A stretch of DNA of 64,000 bases from Loktanella sp. M215 (GTDB taxonomy: Bacteria; Pseudomonadota; Alphaproteobacteria; Rhodobacterales; Rhodobacteraceae). The stretch's first letter is position 1. Each line of letters begins with the position of its first letter. Shown here one piece after another: positions 44,162-53,334 of the stretch. The translations under genes were made by a program, and so were the position numbers. The notes under the pieces were generated by a model that saw only the letters and a program-made list of their open reading frames with translations, was not told the origin of the DNA and made no database searches. The DNA lies in the NCBI RefSeq assembly GCF_021735925.1, contig NZ_WMEA01000001.1, positions 3,874,001 through 3,938,000 of the forward strand. Direction: 5' to 3'.

Positions 44162-45400
44162 TCAGAACGCCCATTCGCCTGCGCGCATCACCGGGACCAC
44201 TTCGCCGGTCCGGGTGATGCCGTCGATATCGACGGCATCCGATCCCATCATCCAGTCGACGTGGACCAGAGACTGGTTGCCGCCCTTCTGCTTCAATTCC
44301 TCGGGCTTCAGGGACGATCCGCCTTGGATCGTGTCCGCGTAACATTGCCCCAGCGCGATATGGCAGGATGCGTTTTCATCAAAGAGCGTGTTGTAGAACA
44401 ACGTGCCTGATTGCGAGATCGGCGAGGAATGAGGCACCAGCGCCACCTCTCCGATCCGGCTGGACCCGTCGTCAACGGCCAGCAGGTCGCGGAACACGGC
44501 CTCTCCGGTCGATGCCGTCGCCTCCACAATCTTGCCCGCCTCGAACCGGACCGCGATGTCGCGGATCACCGTGCCTTGATACGCGAGGGGTTTGGTCGCC
44601 GCGACCGTGCCGTCGACCTTGTAGGCGTGCGGGCAGGTAAAGACCTCCTCCGTCGGGATATTGGGCTGGCAGACGACGCCGTTCAGCGCGGGCGAGGCGC
44701 CCCCTTTCCAGATATGCCCCTCTGCCAGACCAAGGCGCAGGTCGGTGCCGGGGCCGGTATACTGCAACGCCTCGAAGTTCTGCGCGTTCAGCCATTTGAC
44801 GCGGGTCTTCAGTTCCGCCGTGTGGTCGGCCCAGTTCTGCACCGGATCGTCACCGCCAAGGCGGGAGGCGTCGTAGATCGCATCCAGCAGCCGACCCTGC
44901 GCCTGATCGACAGGCACATCGGGGAACACGCGGGCGGCCCAGGCGGCACCGGGGAAGGCCACGATGTTCCAGTTCACCTCGAACCCCACGATCGGGTTCA
45001 TGGCCGGCTTGGCCGCGATGGACACGGCCTTGGATGCACGTGCCACCTTCGCCGGGTCCTGTTCGGCCAGCAGCATGGGGTCGTCGCCGGTGATCGCCAT
45101 GCGCGCGGCACCGGCCTTGTAAGCCTTGCCCAGCCCTTCGTAGAACCAGTCGGCGGCACGATCGAAGCTCTCATCTTCGGCATTTTCATACCGCGCCAGC
45201 GTGATTGCGTCATCGGTAAAGAACGGCAGCACCAGACCGGCGCCCGCCTTGTAGGCATGAACCGCAATGCGCTGGACCAGCGGCAGGGCGGACATGTTGG
45301 CGGTGATGATCAGGTCCTGCCCCTTTTGCAGGTTCACGCCGGTGCGCACGGCGACCTCGGCCAGACGGTCGAGTTTTTCGGGGTCCAGATGGTCGGACAT
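44162..45400 (-). CDS. M29 family aminopeptidase
   Basis: 412-aa metallo-aminopeptidase of the M29 (AmpS/aminopeptidase T) family. Metal ligands are expected in NIPTEEVFTCP (Glu), GEVALVP (Glu), CHIALGQCY (His) and LVHVDWMMGSDAVDIDG (His, Asp). The N-terminal domain DKLDRLAEVAVRTGVNLQKGQDLII-like start is typical. AAGGAG precedes the ATG. Cytoplasmic peptide turnover. Convergent and immediately adjacent to sodC. Confidence 0.93.
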   Translation of the reverse strand: MSDHLDPEKLDRLAEVAVRTGVNLQKGQDLIITANMSALPLVQRIAVHAYKAGAGLVLPFFTDDAITLARYENAEDESFDRAADWFYEGLGKAYKAGAARMAITGDDPMLLAEQDPAKVARASKAVSIAAKPAMNPIVGFEVNWNIVAFPGAAWAARVFPDVPVDQAQGRLLDAIYDASRLGGDDPVQNWADHTAELKTRVKWLNAQNFEALQYTGPGTDLRLGLAEGHIWKGGASPALNGVVCQPNIPTEEVFTCPHAYKVDGTVAATKPLAYQGTVIRDIAVRFEAGKIVEATASTGEAVFRDLLAVDDGSSRIGEVALVPHSSPISQSGTLFYNTLFDENASCHIALGQCYADTIQGGSSLKPEELKQKGGNQSLVHVDWMMGSDAVDIDGITRTGEVVPVMRAGEWAF

Positions 45401-45462
45401 GGGGATGCTCCTTGAGGGTTGGGCGCGAACCTACGCCTCTGCCCTGCGGCGTCAACCTCGGC

Positions 45463-46608
45463 TCAGGCCCTGTCAAGCACCTCGACCGAGAGGATGGTCG
45501 GCAGATGCCGCGTCAATTCCGCCCAGCTGTCGCCCTCGTCGAAACTGGCAAAGACCGATCCGGAGTTCGTCCCGAAATAAAGACCCGCCGGATCGCGCGC
45601 ATCCCCCGCCATCGCCTGCCGCAACACGGTGAAATAGCAGCCCTGTTGCGGGAGCCCGTCGCGCAGTCCTGTCCACGTGGCACCGCCGTCCCGCGACCGC
45701 CAGACGGCGCAGGCCGCATCCGGTGGGAACCGCCCCGCCATGTCGCCGTTCAGCGGAAGGGTCCAGATCGTGTCCGCGTCGCGCGGATGCACCCGGATCG
45801 GAAAGCCGAAGGTGGACGGCAACCCCGTCGAGATATCGTCCCACGACCGCCCCCCATCGGCGGACCGCCAGACGCCGTGGTGGTTCTGCTGATAAAGCAC
45901 ATCGCCCTCGCCCGGCGCGCGCATCATGTTGTGGACGCAATGCCCGACCTCGCCCCCCTCCGGCCCCGCCGGGTGGTGATGGTCGGCACAGGCGCCCGCG
46001 TTCGACAGCCGGTTGCGCCGGTCCCATGTCGCCCCGCCGTCGTCGGTCGCAAAGACGCCCTCTGCCGAAATGCCGACCCACATCCGGTCGGGGTCCGCGG
46101 GATGAGAGACTAGGCTGTGCAGCGTCAGCCCTGCGCCCCCCGCCTGCCAGTCATCCACACCCTGATCGTCGGTCAGACCGCCGACCTTGTCCCACGTCAC
46201 GCCCATGTCATGGCTTTTCAGCAATCGCGCGGGCTTCGTGCCCGCACAAAGCACGCCATGGGCGAAATGCAGCGACCAGACCTGCATGAACTCCCGGTCG
46301 AACGGCATCGGCGCATCCACCCAGCCGATCATCGCGGCAAAGCCGGGATCATTGGCCGCCCAGTCGTCCATGCCGCCTTTGGTCAGCTTGGTCAGCGTCC
46401 AGGTGGCACCATCGTCCTGCGACCGCCAGACCCCCGCCCCTTGAAAGTCGCCACCGCCACCGGCCCAAAGCGTCCCCGTCAAAGGATCGCCGATCACGTG
46501 GTTGATCGGCCAGCCGTCGCAGAACGGGCCTGTCGCGGCCCAGCCCTGCGCACCCTCCCTCACCAGAAACACGCCCTTCGACGTGCCCCACAGGATCGCC
46601 ACAGCCAT
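45463..46608 (-). CDS. BNR/sialidase-repeat beta-propeller protein (exo-alpha-sialidase-like)
   Basis: 381-aa beta-propeller protein. Repeated Asp-box-like motifs are seen as [57 protein letters not shown] and [11 protein letters not shown]. No signal peptide, so intracellular. The start at 46608 is preceded by AGGGGGGA. Catalytic residues of true sialidases are not evident. Such glycosyl-hydrolase-like BNR proteins are common with unknown function. Divergent from uvrB. Confidence 0.85.
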   Translation of the reverse strand: MAVAILWGTSKGVFLVREGAQGWAATGPFCDGWPINHVIGDPLTGTLWAGGGGDFQGAGVWRSQDDGATWTLTKLTKGGMDDWAANDPGFAAMIGWVDAPMPFDREFMQVWSLHFAHGVLCAGTKPARLLKSHDMGVTWDKVGGLTDDQGVDDWQAGGAGLTLHSLVSHPADPDRMWVGISAEGVFATDDGGATWDRRNRLSNAGACADHHHPAGPEGGEVGHCVHNMMRAPGEGDVLYQQNHHGVWRSADGGRSWDDISTGLPSTFGFPIRVHPRDADTIWTLPLNGDMAGRFPPDAACAVWRSRDGGATWTGLRDGLPQQGCYFTVLRQAMAGDARDPAGLYFGTNSGSVFASFDEGDSWAELTRHLPTILSVEVLDRA

Positions 46609-46756
46609 CGCATCCCCCCTATGCAGCCTGCCCGATTCTAGCACAAACCGGCCCTTTCGTCGCCTTCGGCGTTGCTGCTGGCGGCAAGTGTCAGCAGCAC
46701 CCCTTGAACCGCAGGGCTTCGGGATCAAATATGTCTTGACCCCCGAAGGATTCCCC

Positions 46757-48967
46757 ATGGCCTACGCCCAGACCGACAAACGCGAGCTTGCCGACGCCGC
46801 CTACCTGTCCAACCCCGCGCCCAACGTGCGGACGCGCGAGAAGATGGAAGGCGGCCGCAAGTTCGTCCTGAAGACCGAATTCGAACCCGCCGGCGACCAG
46901 CCGACGGCCATCGTCGAGCTGTCCGAAGGTGTCAAAAACGGAGAGCGGGATCAGGTGCTGCTAGGGGCCACCGGCACCGGCAAGACCTTCACCATGGCCA
47001 AGATCATCGAAGAGACCCAGCGCCCCGCGATCATCCTCGCCCCCAACAAGACGCTCGCGGCGCAGTTATATGGCGAATTCAAGGGCTTCTTCCCCGAAAA
47101 CGCCGTGGAATACTTCGTCAGCTACTACGACTACTACCAGCCCGAAGCCTACGTCGCCCGGTCGGATACCTATATCGAGAAGGAATCCCAGATTAACGAA
47201 CAGATCGACCGGATGCGCCACTCGGCCACGCGGGCGCTGCTGGAACGCGATGACGTGATCATCGTGGCCTCGGTGTCCTGCATCTATGGTATCGGGTCGG
47301 TGGAAACCTACGGCGCCATGACGCAGGACATCCACGTCGGCAAATCCTACGACCAGCGCAAGATCATGGCGGACCTGATCGCCCAGCAATACCGCCGCAA
47401 CGACGCCGCCTTCCAGCGCGGCACCTTCCGCGTGCGCGGCGATTCGCTGGAAATCTTCCCCGCCCACCTCGACGACCGCGCCTGGCGGTTGAGCTTCTTT
47501 GGCGAGGAACTGGAGTCGATCACCGAATTCGACCCCCTGACGGGCGAGAAAACCGACACCTTCCCGAAAATCCGCGTCTACGCGAACTCGCACTACGTCA
47601 CGCCCAAACCGACGATGCAGCAGGCCATCATCGGCATCAAGAAAGAGCTGCGGATGCGGCTGGATCAACTGGTGAACGAAGGCAAGCTGCTGGAAGCACA
47701 GCGGCTGGAACAGCGTACCAACTTCGATCTGGAAATGCTGGAAGCGACCGGCGTCTGCAACGGGATCGAGAACTATTCCCGCTACCTGACGGGCCGCGCC
47801 CCCGGCGAGCCGCCCCCCACCCTGTTCGAATTCATCCCCGACAACGCCATCGTGTTCGCGGACGAGTCCCACGTCTCGGTCCCGCAGATCGGCGGCATGT
47901 ACAAGGGCGACTTCCGACGCAAGATGACGCTGGCCGAACACGGCTTCCGCCTGCCGTCCTGCATGGACAACCGCCCGCTGAAGTTCGAGGAATGGGACGC
48001 TATGCGCCCCCAGTCCGTCTTCGTCAGCGCCACCCCTGCGGCGTGGGAACTCGAACAAACCGGCGGCGTCTTCACCGAACAGATCATCCGCCCCACCGGC
48101 CTGATCGACCCGGTCATCGAGATCAGGCCCGTCGAAATGCAGGTCGACGACCTGCTGGACGAGGTCCGCAAGGTCTCTGCCGCCGGTTTCCGCACGCTCT
48201 GCACCACGCTGACCAAGCGCATGGCCGAGGACCTGACCGAATACATGCACGAACAGGGCATCCGCGTGCGCTACATGCACTCTGACATCGACACGATCGA
48301 GCGGATCGAGATCCTGCGCGATCTGCGCCTTGGAGCCTTCGACGTGCTGATCGGCATCAACCTGCTGCGCGAGGGTCTGGATATTCCCGAATGCGGTCTC
48401 GTCGCCATCCTCGACGCCGACAAGGAAGGCTTCCTGCGTTCCGAAACCTCCCTCGTCCAGACCATCGGCCGCGCCGCGCGGAACGCCGAAGGCCGCGTCA
48501 TCATGTACGCCGACCGGATCACCGGGTCGATGGAACGCGCGATGAAGGAAACAGAGCGTCGCCGCACCCGCCAGACCGCCTACAACGTCGAACACGGCAT
48601 CACGCCGACGACGGTGAAAAAGAACGTCGAAGACATCCTCGCGGGCCTCTACAAGGGCGACGTCGACATGAATCGCGTGACGGCCAAGGTCGAACGTCAG
48701 GGCTCCAACATGAAGGCCGTTCTGGACGGCTTGCGCACCGACATGCGCAAGGCCGCCGAGAACCTCGAATTCGAAACCGCCGCCCGCCTGCGGGACGAGC
48801 TGAAACGGCTGGAGGCCGTCGAGCTTGCGATTGCCGACGATCCGTTGGCGCGCCAACAGGCCGTCGACAAGGCGGTCGAAGACTCCGCCAAGGCCTCAGG
48901 CCGGTCTACGGGCGGACGCGGGGGCATGCGGGGTGGAAAGTCGCGGTATGGGGGGAAGAAGCGTTAG
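46757..48967 (+). CDS. uvrB: Excinuclease ABC subunit UvrB
   Basis: 736-aa UvrB, slightly longer than the usual ~670 through N- and C-terminal tails. Walker A GATGTGKT is at residues 70-77; the beta-hairpin with [11 protein letters not shown] is intact; the DEAD-type box is FADESHV; helicase motif VI is in [11 protein letters not shown]. The C-terminal UVR motif ([28 protein letters not shown] region) binds UvrC. It ends in a Gly/Arg/Lys-rich tail. It verifies DNA damage delivered by UvrA. AAGGA precedes the ATG at 46757. No obvious alphaproteobacterial LexA box (GTTC-N7-GTTC) was found upstream. Confidence 0.97.
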   Translation: MAYAQTDKRELADAAYLSNPAPNVRTREKMEGGRKFVLKTEFEPAGDQPTAIVELSEGVKNGERDQVLLGATGTGKTFTMAKIIEETQRPAIILAPNKTLAAQLYGEFKGFFPENAVEYFVSYYDYYQPEAYVARSDTYIEKESQINEQIDRMRHSATRALLERDDVIIVASVSCIYGIGSVETYGAMTQDIHVGKSYDQRKIMADLIAQQYRRNDAAFQRGTFRVRGDSLEIFPAHLDDRAWRLSFFGEELESITEFDPLTGEKTDTFPKIRVYANSHYVTPKPTMQQAIIGIKKELRMRLDQLVNEGKLLEAQRLEQRTNFDLEMLEATGVCNGIENYSRYLTGRAPGEPPPTLFEFIPDNAIVFADESHVSVPQIGGMYKGDFRRKMTLAEHGFRLPSCMDNRPLKFEEWDAMRPQSVFVSATPAAWELEQTGGVFTEQIIRPTGLIDPVIEIRPVEMQVDDLLDEVRKVSAAGFRTLCTTLTKRMAEDLTEYMHEQGIRVRYMHSDIDTIERIEILRDLRLGAFDVLIGINLLREGLDIPECGLVAILDADKEGFLRSETSLVQTIGRAARNAEGRVIMYADRITGSMERAMKETERRRTRQTAYNVEHGITPTTVKKNVEDILAGLYKGDVDMNRVTAKVERQGSNMKAVLDGLRTDMRKAAENLEFETAARLRDELKRLEAVELAIADDPLARQQAVDKAVEDSAKASGRSTGGRGGMRGGKSRYGGKKR

Positions 48968-48991
48968 GCCAAACCGGCCCGACCCCACTCG

Positions 48992-49285
48992 TTATCTGCG
49001 GGGCCGGTCGTCCGACCGCCCCGTCAGCGCCTTGATCAGCACGACCAGCACCACGGCGCCAACCGCACCGATCACGAGGATCGCCAGCAGGCCCGCACCG
49101 ATTGCGGCCGTGACGCCCAGCAAGGCCAGCACGAAGGGCAGCGCCACGGCGCCGATGATGCCTGCGACAATGTAGGCGCCCTTGTTGCCTCCGGTGATGA
49201 CCGCAGCGATCAGGCCCGCGACCAGACCGATCACGGCCAGCAGTGAAATCGCACCCCAGCCGACCACTTGCAGAAAGGTGTCCAT
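48992..49285 (-). CDS. Small hydrophobic membrane protein
   Basis: 97 aa with three or more hydrophobic spans (AISLLAVIGLVAGLIAAVI, YIVAGIIGAVALPFVLALL, GAGLLAILVIGAVGAVVLVVLI) and a basic tail. The Gly-rich pattern faintly resembles GlsB/YeaQ-type stress membrane proteins, without a firm match. AAAGGAG precedes the ATG at 49285. Convergent with uvrB, 24 bp between stops. Confidence 0.7.
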   Translation of the reverse strand: MDTFLQVVGWGAISLLAVIGLVAGLIAAVITGGNKGAYIVAGIIGAVALPFVLALLGVTAAIGAGLLAILVIGAVGAVVLVVLIKALTGRSDDRPRR

Positions 49286-49429
49286 CGTCGTCTCCTTTGA
49301 ATGTTCCAACCTCAACGTGACCTGTCCCGCCGCGTTCCGCAACGCCCGTGAATTGTCCCCGGTGTGACCCAAACACCGCGCAGACAATCTTGACAGCACC
49401 CCGGCCCCGCGCCATCTAGACGTCAGAGT

Positions 49430-49505
49430 GGGGACGTAGCTCAGTTGGGAGAGCGCGTCGTTCGCAACGACGAGGTCGTCGGTTCGATCCCGATCGTCTC
49501 CACCA
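49430..49505 (+). tRNA. tRNA-Ala (anticodon CGC)
   Basis: 76 nt with encoded CCA. The acceptor GGGGACG pairs with CGTCTCC and contains the G3-U70 wobble that identifies alanine tRNA. The anticodon stem CGTCG/CGACG encloses loop TTCGCAA, giving anticodon CGC for GCG codons. T-arm GTCGG-TTCGATC-CCGAT is normal. Confidence 0.97.
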
Positions 49506-49608
49506 AGACCTTCATTGAAATTTCCTGCAGAGTCCGTGACACTTGGCGCCCGGCGCTGGCAACTGCGCACTGCTTTTCGGACGCGGCACGTCGCACCCCC
49601 CTTACAGG

Positions 49609-49635
49609 AAAAAGGCCGCCCCGGAGAGGGCGGCC
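49609..49635 (-). terminator. Rho-independent terminator of the PRC-barrel gene
   Basis: On the minus strand GGCCGCC and GGCGGCC enclose an eight-base loop and are followed by five T. It begins 23 bases past the stop at 49659. Confidence 0.88.
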
Positions 49636-49658
49636 AATTCCTGCGATCTAAAAAATGA

Positions 49659-50297
49659 TCAGTTCGACGCGGCGGTTGCCTCATAGGCCGGCATCTCTTT
49701 CAGTTGGTCCGTCGTCATGCCGACATAGGCGCGCATGTCGCTACCATCTGCCATCGCCAGAACCTGCATGCTGCTCAGAGAGATCGCGACCGGCTTTGCA
49801 CCCAGTCCCAGAAATCCGCCGACATCCACGATGGCGGCCGAGACGGTGCCGTCGGCGCCGATGACAGGCTCGCTGATCGTGCCGACCTTGTTGCCGTCCG
49901 TGTCATAGACGTCCAGTCCGGTCAGCTGTTCGACGGTGATTTCGGTCACCACAACGTCGCTGTAGCCGTCCATCGTCATCGCCGATGCGGCATTCTGAAC
50001 GGACATGGAATCGTTCGACGTGCCATCGGTCGCCGGTGCTTCGGATGCGGAGGTGGACGAATCCGCAGGTACGACCTCGGTGCTGGTGCCTGTGCCGGTG
50101 CTAGTCACGGACATGCTGTCGGTGGATGTGCCGTCAGTCGCAGGCATGGCGGAGGTCGGAGCCGGGTTGCCGGTGCTTTGCACGGACATGCTGTCGGTGG
50201 ATGTGCCGTCGGTTGCAGGGCTGGTGGCGGGGGTCTGCGCCACGGCCGCATTGGCCATGACGAGGGCAATTGCCGTGCTGGCGAGAATGGTTTTCAT
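49659..50297 (-). CDS. Secreted PRC-barrel domain protein with internal repeats
   Basis: 212 aa. Signal peptide at residues 1-20 (ending AVA). A low-complexity Ser/Thr/Pro region follows, containing three copies of ATDGTS(T/N)DSMSV separated by 23-37 residues. The C-terminal PRC-barrel domain (residues about 118-205) includes LTGLDVYDTDGNKVGTISE and VVDVGGFLGLG-like segments. Such proteins are common in Rhodobacteraceae envelopes, with roles suggested in stress or surface binding. AAAGGA precedes the ATG. Confidence 0.85.
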   Translation of the reverse strand: MKTILASTAIALVMANAAVAQTPATSPATDGTSTDSMSVQSTGNPAPTSAMPATDGTSTDSMSVTSTGTGTSTEVVPADSSTSASEAPATDGTSNDSMSVQNAASAMTMDGYSDVVVTEITVEQLTGLDVYDTDGNKVGTISEPVIGADGTVSAAIVDVGGFLGLGAKPVAISLSSMQVLAMADGSDMRAYVGMTTDQLKEMPAYEATAASN

Positions 50298-50501
50298 CAG
50301 TCAAATCCTTTGGGTCGTCCAGGCCTGACGCTTCAGGCCATGTTCTGCATAGACAACCGCCCACCCTGCACAGGGGTTCATCAACTAACTGTCATCGCGC
50401 ACACTTTTCCGGATTCGGACCGCGACATCAGCGGCGACTGGCGGCCCGATCCGGGTCATGCATCGCCCATCAGATTGCACGCAAAGGCACGACCGCCCGT
50501 C

Positions 50502-51131
50502 TTACAGGCGCAGGATCGGCGCGCCCTCTTGCCAGCGCCCCTTGACCAGAAATCCCCGCGCGCCCACGGCGGGGAATTGCGTCTTCCAGTCCAGAAACCG
50601 GTCGTTTGTCACGACCCGCAGGCGATCCCGTGCCGCATGGGCCAGCAACAGCGGATCTGCCGGCGTCCCGCCGGCCGCGACGGTGACCGACGACGCGGGC
50701 AGACCGATCATGGCACCCAGTGCCACTGCATCCCTGAACCCCTCTGCCAGCTTGTAGCACGCGTTGGCGTCGAAATAGACGTGCGGCCGCTCGCCCTTGT
50801 CCACCAGCGCCTGCACCACTCGGCGCAGCACCACGGCGGACGGCGCGTTCCCGTTCCAGTGCATGACGTTCGATCCGTCGATCAGGATTGTCGGGCGGGC
50901 CTGCGGCGGAACGCGCGGCCTGTTTGTCCGCCGCCGCTGCTGCGGGATCCGGCGCGGCGCCACGTCCGCGGGCGAGCGCCGCCGCCACACCTCCCACAGG
51001 GTGTCCCACAGCAGGCCCAGCGCCAGCCCGGCCAGTGCGAACCACGCGAAGGTCTGCAAGCGGGCCGGGTCGGCCCCGCCCAGCACCAGCAACACCAGCA
51101 GCACCGCAAGTGCTGCAGCCGGTCCCGTCAT
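50502..51131 (-). CDS. Membrane-anchored NYN/Zc3h12a-type ribonuclease-like protein
   Basis: 209 aa. One or two hydrophobic segments at residues 3-45 are followed by a basic linker RRRSPADVAPRRIPQQRRR. From residue 76 a PIN-like NYN domain has PTILIDGSNVMHWN (first catalytic Asp), PHVYFDANACYKLAEG (second Asp), and ADPLLLAHAARDRLRVVTNDRFLDW (further acidic residues), as in Zc3h12a-like RNases. It starts four bases after the tauC stop, so it may be co-transcribed with the taurine importer. RNA target unknown. Confidence 0.8.
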   Translation of the reverse strand: MTGPAAALAVLLVLLVLGGADPARLQTFAWFALAGLALGLLWDTLWEVWRRRSPADVAPRRIPQQRRRTNRPRVPPQARPTILIDGSNVMHWNGNAPSAVVLRRVVQALVDKGERPHVYFDANACYKLAEGFRDAVALGAMIGLPASSVTVAAGGTPADPLLLAHAARDRLRVVTNDRFLDWKTQFPAVGARGFLVKGRWQEGAPILRL

Positions 51132-51135
51132 GACG

Positions 51136-52470
51136 TCATCCCTTGCCCTTCCACGGCACCATGATCCGCTCCAGCCAGCGGATGCCAAGGTCGATGGTGA
51201 ACCCCACGATCCCGATCACGATCACCCCCATCAGCACGATGTCCGTGTTCTGGAACTTGGACGCAACCATGATCATCATGCCGACGCCGGTCTGTGCCGC
51301 CACCAGCTCTGCCGCGACGACGGTGCCCCAGCAGACCCCCATGGCCACCCGCGCACCGGTGAATATCTCCGGCAGGGAATTCGGGATGACGACATGCCGC
51401 ATCACCTGCCATTTCGACGCGCCCAATGAATAGGCCGCATGCACCTTGGAAATCCGCACGCCCGACACGCCGGAGCGCGCGGCGATCGCCATGATCCAGA
51501 GTGCCGCAAGGAACAGCAGGATGATCTTGCCCGTCTCACCGATCCCCGCCCAGATGATGACCAGCGGGATCAAGGCAAGCGGCGGGACGGGCCGCATGAA
51601 CTCCACGATGGGGTCGAACCAGCCGCGAAACCAGTCCGACAGGCCCATGGCATAGCCGAGGGGGATGCCCACAAGCGCCCCCAGCAAAAAGCCCACGATC
51701 ACCCGGAACAGCGAATAGCCCAGGTGTTCCCACAGGCTCGCCCCCCGGAACCCGTCGCGGGCGATGGTCACAGCCTGCGCCCAGACCGCCTCTGGCGGCG
51801 GCAGCCAGATCGGCTCCATCTGCCAGCCGGACGCAGGCGCGATGTTCAGCGTGCCCTTGGGGGTCATCATCACCCGGCCAAAGCCGGTGCGCACAGACCC
51901 GCCCGGTGCGATGGGCGTGCCATCGACCGCCGTGATCTGGGCCCCCTGATCGCGGGTGACCTCGTCGTTGTCAGCCACGCGCAGCAGGGCGCTGCGGAAC
52001 ATGCCGATGGCGATGGAGTCGTTGCGGGCCATGCCGGTACCGGGATCGACCTGCGGATCGGGGGTGGTAACATCGGCGGGGTGGACCAGCACCGTGACCG
52101 TAGCGTCATCGGTCGCCCCGTCCGGCCCCGTCAACGTGTAGTCAAACGTCGCCGTCCCCTGAAACGGCCCCGGCATGTGCAGGAATCCCGGCAGCAGCTT
52201 TGATCCGGTAAACGCCCCCCAGAGCACGAAGATCAGCACAATGCTGATGACCGACGCGACCCCGTTCGACACCACGGCGGATTCATCGCCAAAGGTCACG
52301 GTTTTCAGGCCACCATAGTCATGCTTTGGCCGCAGCAGGCGGCGGACAAAGGACCAGACGAGCATCAACGCAAGGATCAGCGCGACATAGGCCAGAATGA
52401 ACGGCACCGCCCCGCCCACTGCCTTCAATACCGTCAGGAATTCGCCCCAAAGCGCCGCTAGAACGGCCAT
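51136..52470 (-). CDS. tauC: Taurine ABC transporter permease TauC with inserted periplasmic domain
   Basis: 444 aa, against about 275 for E. coli TauC. The permease core from residue 221 (WLPPPEAVWAQ) to the end is canonical, with EAA-type coupling loop YSLGASKWQVMRHVVIPNSLPE. An extra N-terminal span (residues 21-42) and the usual first span (72-89) precede an inserted stretch of about 130 residues (91-220). That stretch has the beta-rich look of FDYTLTGPDGATDDATVTVLVH and contains VDGTPIAPGGSVRTGFG. The insert replaces the short periplasmic loop before LPPP. Start shares one base with the tauB stop. Confidence 0.9.
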   Translation of the reverse strand: MAVLAALWGEFLTVLKAVGGAVPFILAYVALILALMLVWSFVRRLLRPKHDYGGLKTVTFGDESAVVSNGVASVISIVLIFVLWGAFTGSKLLPGFLHMPGPFQGTATFDYTLTGPDGATDDATVTVLVHPADVTTPDPQVDPGTGMARNDSIAIGMFRSALLRVADNDEVTRDQGAQITAVDGTPIAPGGSVRTGFGRVMMTPKGTLNIAPASGWQMEPIWLPPPEAVWAQAVTIARDGFRGASLWEHLGYSLFRVIVGFLLGALVGIPLGYAMGLSDWFRGWFDPIVEFMRPVPPLALIPLVIIWAGIGETGKIILLFLAALWIMAIAARSGVSGVRISKVHAAYSLGASKWQVMRHVVIPNSLPEIFTGARVAMGVCWGTVVAAELVAAQTGVGMMIMVASKFQNTDIVLMGVIVIGIVGFTIDLGIRWLERIMVPWKGKG

Positions 52471-53276
52471 CAGACCTGCTCTCCGGCGCTGCCCATGATC
52501 TCCTCCTCCATGTTCCAGATCATCGACAGGATCTCCTCCCGGGTCTGGGCAAAGCGGGGATCCTTCTTGACCTCGCGCAGGTCGCGGCCCACGCCCATGT
52601 CGGCAAAGGGCAGATTGTATTCCTTATGGATGCGCCCCGGTCGCGGCGCCATGACGATCAGGCGCTCGCCCAGCAGCAGGGCCTCCTCGACCGAGTGGGT
52701 GATCAGGATGATGGTCTTGCCCGTCTCTTTCCACAGCTTCAGGACAAGGCCCTGCATCTTTTCGCGCGTCAGCGCGTCCAGCGCGCCCAGCGGTTCGTCC
52801 ATCAGGATCACGTCGGGTTCATTCGCCAGACACCGCGCCAGTGCCACGCGCTGCTGCATGCCGCCCGACAACTCATAGACCGCCTTGTCCTTGAAATCCC
52901 GCAGGCCCACGACGTCGAGCAGGTGATCGACGATCTCGCGCTTCGGTCCCGCCTTCATGCCCTTCATGCGCGGACCAAAGCCCACGTTCTTGCGCACGTT
53001 CATCCATTCGAACAGCGCGCCTTGCTGAAAGACCATGCCGCGGTCCGGCCCCGGCCCGGTGACGCGGTTGCCGTTCAGCGTGATCCGCCCCGCGGTGGGT
53101 GCCAGAAACCCCGCCACGATGTTCAGCAAGGTCGTCTTGCCACAGCCCGACGGCCCCAAAACGCTGAGCAATTCGCCCGGTTTCAGGTCGATGCTGACGT
53201 CCTTCAGCGCCTGCACGGCGCCCCCCTGCGGCAGATCGAACCGCATGGACAGATTCTCGATATGCAGACCGGCCAC
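52470..53276 (-). CDS. tauB: Taurine ABC transporter ATP-binding protein TauB
   Basis: 268-aa ATPase of the TauB/SsuB/NrtD family. Walker A GPSGCGKTT, signature [15 protein letters not shown], Walker B VILMDEPLGALDALT. The GTG at 53276 is chosen because AGAGGGG lies seven bases upstream; an alternative GTG at 53321 is poorly supported. The ribosome site can pair with CCCCT just behind tauA (see the hairpin). Provides energy for taurine import through TauC. Confidence 0.93.
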   Translation of the reverse strand: MAGLHIENLSMRFDLPQGGAVQALKDVSIDLKPGELLSVLGPSGCGKTTLLNIVAGFLAPTAGRITLNGNRVTGPGPDRGMVFQQGALFEWMNVRKNVGFGPRMKGMKAGPKREIVDHLLDVVGLRDFKDKAVYELSGGMQQRVALARCLANEPDVILMDEPLGALDALTREKMQGLVLKLWKETGKTIILITHSVEEALLLGERLIVMAPRPGRIHKEYNLPFADMGVGRDLREVKKDPRFAQTREEILSMIWNMEEEIMGSAGEQV

Positions 53277-53279
53277 GGC

Positions 53280-53334
53280 AGCCCCTCTTTCAGTCGGTGC
53301 GGTGCGCGACCACCGCCGCACACCGCAAGGGGCT
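53280..53334 (-). promoter_or_regulatory. tauA-tauB intercistronic hairpin covering the tauB ribosome site
   Basis: In the minus-strand message AGCCCCT (from 53334 down to 53328) pairs with AGGGGCT (53286-53280), which contains the tauB Shine-Dalgarno region. An inner ten-base stem, GCGGTGTGCG with CGCGCACCGC, stacks inside it. It begins in the tauA stop codon. The fold would lower tauB/tauC translation relative to tauA. Confidence 0.55.

Noticed and set aside
46609..46756. LexA box before uvrB
   Set aside because: No GTTC-N7-GTTC or GAAC-N7-GAAC in the region; TGCTGCTG..CAGCAGCA is a hairpin of unknown meaning.
47066..48856. 596-codon frame antisense to uvrB
   Set aside because: UvrB on the other strand is complete with all motifs; this frame is a codon-bias artefact.
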